Assembly (NCBI GenBank): GCA_009783635.1
Contig: WRDC01000081.1
Coordinates: 1-6,158, forward strand
Source of the DNA: Methanimicrococcus sp.
Lineage (GTDB): Archaea > Halobacteriota > Methanosarcinia > Methanosarcinales > Methanosarcinaceae
Length of the DNA stretch: 6,158 nt
Reading direction: 5' to 3'
A model generated the notes under the pieces. The model saw nothing but the letters and a program-made list of their open reading frames with translations, had not been told where the DNA came from and searched no databases. The position numbers and the translations under genes were made by a program. Positions 5,670 to 6,158 of this stretch are shown one piece after another. The first letter of the stretch is position 1; the number at the start of each line of letters is the position of its first letter.

Positions 5670-5717
5670 GGTTTTGTTGAAGTGTAGCAAAACCTAACAT
5701 TGCCTAACATGGTTTTG
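5670..5717 (-). promoter_or_regulatory. three-arm alternative hairpin in the kinase leader
   Basis: On the minus strand the order is CAAAACC (5717-5711), GGTTTTG (5694-5688), CAAAACC (5676-5670). The middle arm can pair with either side, giving two mutually exclusive 7-bp hairpins with loops of 16 and 11 nt. The third arm ends 5 nt before the AGG proposed as ribosome binding site (5664-5662). This is the layout of an RNA switch or attenuator, but no known riboswitch class is recognised. Confidence 0.5.
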
Positions 5718-5735
5718 AATCGGCGCAGCAACCCT

Positions 5736-5769
5736 TAGACTTTGTTTTGCATAAGTGTAGCAAAGTCTA
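5736..5769 (-). promoter_or_regulatory. 9-bp stem hairpin at the predicted 5' end of the kinase transcript
   Basis: TAGACTTTG and CAAAGTCTA pair perfectly around a 16-nt loop. The minus-strand sequence TTTGCTACACTT, at the 5' arm and loop start, is shared with the hairpin at 5694-5670, while the stems differ in a compensating way. The predicted transcription start lies right before it. Confidence 0.5.
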
Positions 5770-5793
5770 GCATGATTTTTTAGATGAAACAAG

Positions 5794-5801
5794 TATAAAA
5801 A
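5794..5801 (-). promoter_or_regulatory. TATA box for the kinase gene
   Basis: TTTTTATA on the minus strand, with a second TATA-like AATATACTT just upstream. Transcription would begin near 5770 and give a leader of about 120 nt to the ATG at 5652. Confidence 0.5.
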
Positions 5802-5827
5802 GTATATTCTTGTTCAACATAAAATTT

Positions 5828-5870
5828 AAAAAAAAAGGATGGGAACGGGAGGAGCAATACAAATAAAAAA
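5828..5870 (-). terminator. oligo-T terminators after rpsJ
   Basis: On the minus strand a T6 run (5870-5865) and a T9 run (5836-5828) follow the rpsJ stop by 22 and 56 bp. Such runs terminate archaeal transcription, so rpsJ appears to be the last gene of its operon. Confidence 0.65.
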
Positions 5871-5891
5871 GGGATGAGAAAAGTAAAAGAA

Positions 5892-6158
5892 TTAATTCTC
5901 GAGAACGATCTCGATATTAATGTCTTTCGGAACTTGAATTCTCATTAATTGACGAAGGGCGCGTTCATCGGCGGCGAGGTCGATGAGTCTTTTGTGGACG
6001 CGCATTTCCCAGTGATCCCATGTGGCTGTTCCGTCACCGCTCGGGCTTTTTCTTGTCGGAACGACCAGTTTTTTGGTCGGGAGCGGAACCGGGCCGGAAA
6101 TGCTGACGCCTGTCCTTTCGGCAATGGCTTTGACCTGATTGCAAACGCTGTCAAGGTC
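5892..6158 (-). CDS. rpsJ: 30S ribosomal protein S10 (uS10), archaeal type, 5' end cut off
   Basis: The last 88 residues are visible; about 14 N-terminal residues lie outside the window. The motifs S-G-P-V-P-L-P-T-K-K, V-V-P-T-R-K-S-P, W-D-H-W-E-M-R-V-H-K-R-L-I-D and the tail A-L-R-Q-L-M-R-I-Q-V-P-K-D followed by I-E-I-V-L-E are those of archaeal and eukaryotic S10, not of bacterial S10, and thus give the domain of the organism. S10 belongs to the head of the small ribosomal subunit. In archaea the gene usually follows the elongation factor 1-alpha gene, which should therefore lie beyond the right edge. The stop is TAA and T-runs follow. Confidence 0.97.
   Translation of the reverse strand, partial: DLDSVCNQVKAIAERTGVSISGPVPLPTKKLVVPTRKSPSGDGTATWDHWEMRVHKRLIDLAADERALRQLMRIQVPKDINIEIVLEN

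Noticed and set aside
5873..5947. Plus-strand 24-codon ORF opposite the end of rpsJ
   Set aside because: The GGAGGAG at 5849-5855 is too far from its ATG, and it overlaps the conserved rpsJ coding sequence in antisense.
5945..6154. 69-residue minus-strand ORF overlapping rpsJ in another frame
   Set aside because: The rpsJ frame shows unmistakable uS10 conservation; this frame has none.

Overview
The window looks like a piece of a methanogen-type euryarchaeal genome, most likely one that can decode UAG as pyrrolysine (Methanosarcinales, perhaps a gut Methanimicrococcus-like lineage, or less likely Methanomassiliicoccales). The evidence is a clearly archaeal-type ribosomal protein uS10 at the right edge, archaeal promoters (TATA boxes) and T-run terminators, GGAGG-type ribosome binding sites, a CofE-family ligase, and an in-frame TAG inside an otherwise intact MEMO-family gene. 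All six visible gene ends use TAA and none uses TAG. The genus assignment is inference.

Layout, left to right. Positions 1-2299 hold three genes on the minus strand, read in the order metV, metF, cofE-like. This looks like a C1/tetrahydrofolate operon: the two subunits of the bacterial/acetogen-type methylene-THF reductase followed by a gamma-glutamyl ligase of the COG1478 family, which could glutamylate F420 or folate. Positions 2300-2715 are a divergent intergenic region with a strong TATA box, a symmetric 11-bp inverted repeat and a short tandem-repeat array. Positions 2716-3561 (plus) are the MEMO gene. Its amber codon at residue 64 separates the metal-ligand residues, so only readthrough (or pyrrolysine insertion) gives a complete protein. 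Positions 3704-4777 (plus) hold a solitary predicted PD-(D/E)xK restriction nuclease (COG4748 type) with its own promoter. Positions 4778-4965 are a convergent intergenic region with a hairpin and T-runs. Positions 4966-5652 (minus) hold a shikimate-kinase-like P-loop kinase whose shikimate-binding residues are partly lost. It is preceded by a 12-bp tandem repeat and a leader with alternative hairpins. Positions 5892-6158 (minus) are the 3' end of rpsJ, with oligo-T termination signals after it.

The points most worth attention are the in-frame TAG in MEMO, the coupling of a divergent CofE paralogue to metVF, the alternative-hairpin leader before the AroK-like kinase, and the recurrence of unrelated short tandem-repeat arrays directly upstream of three different genes.
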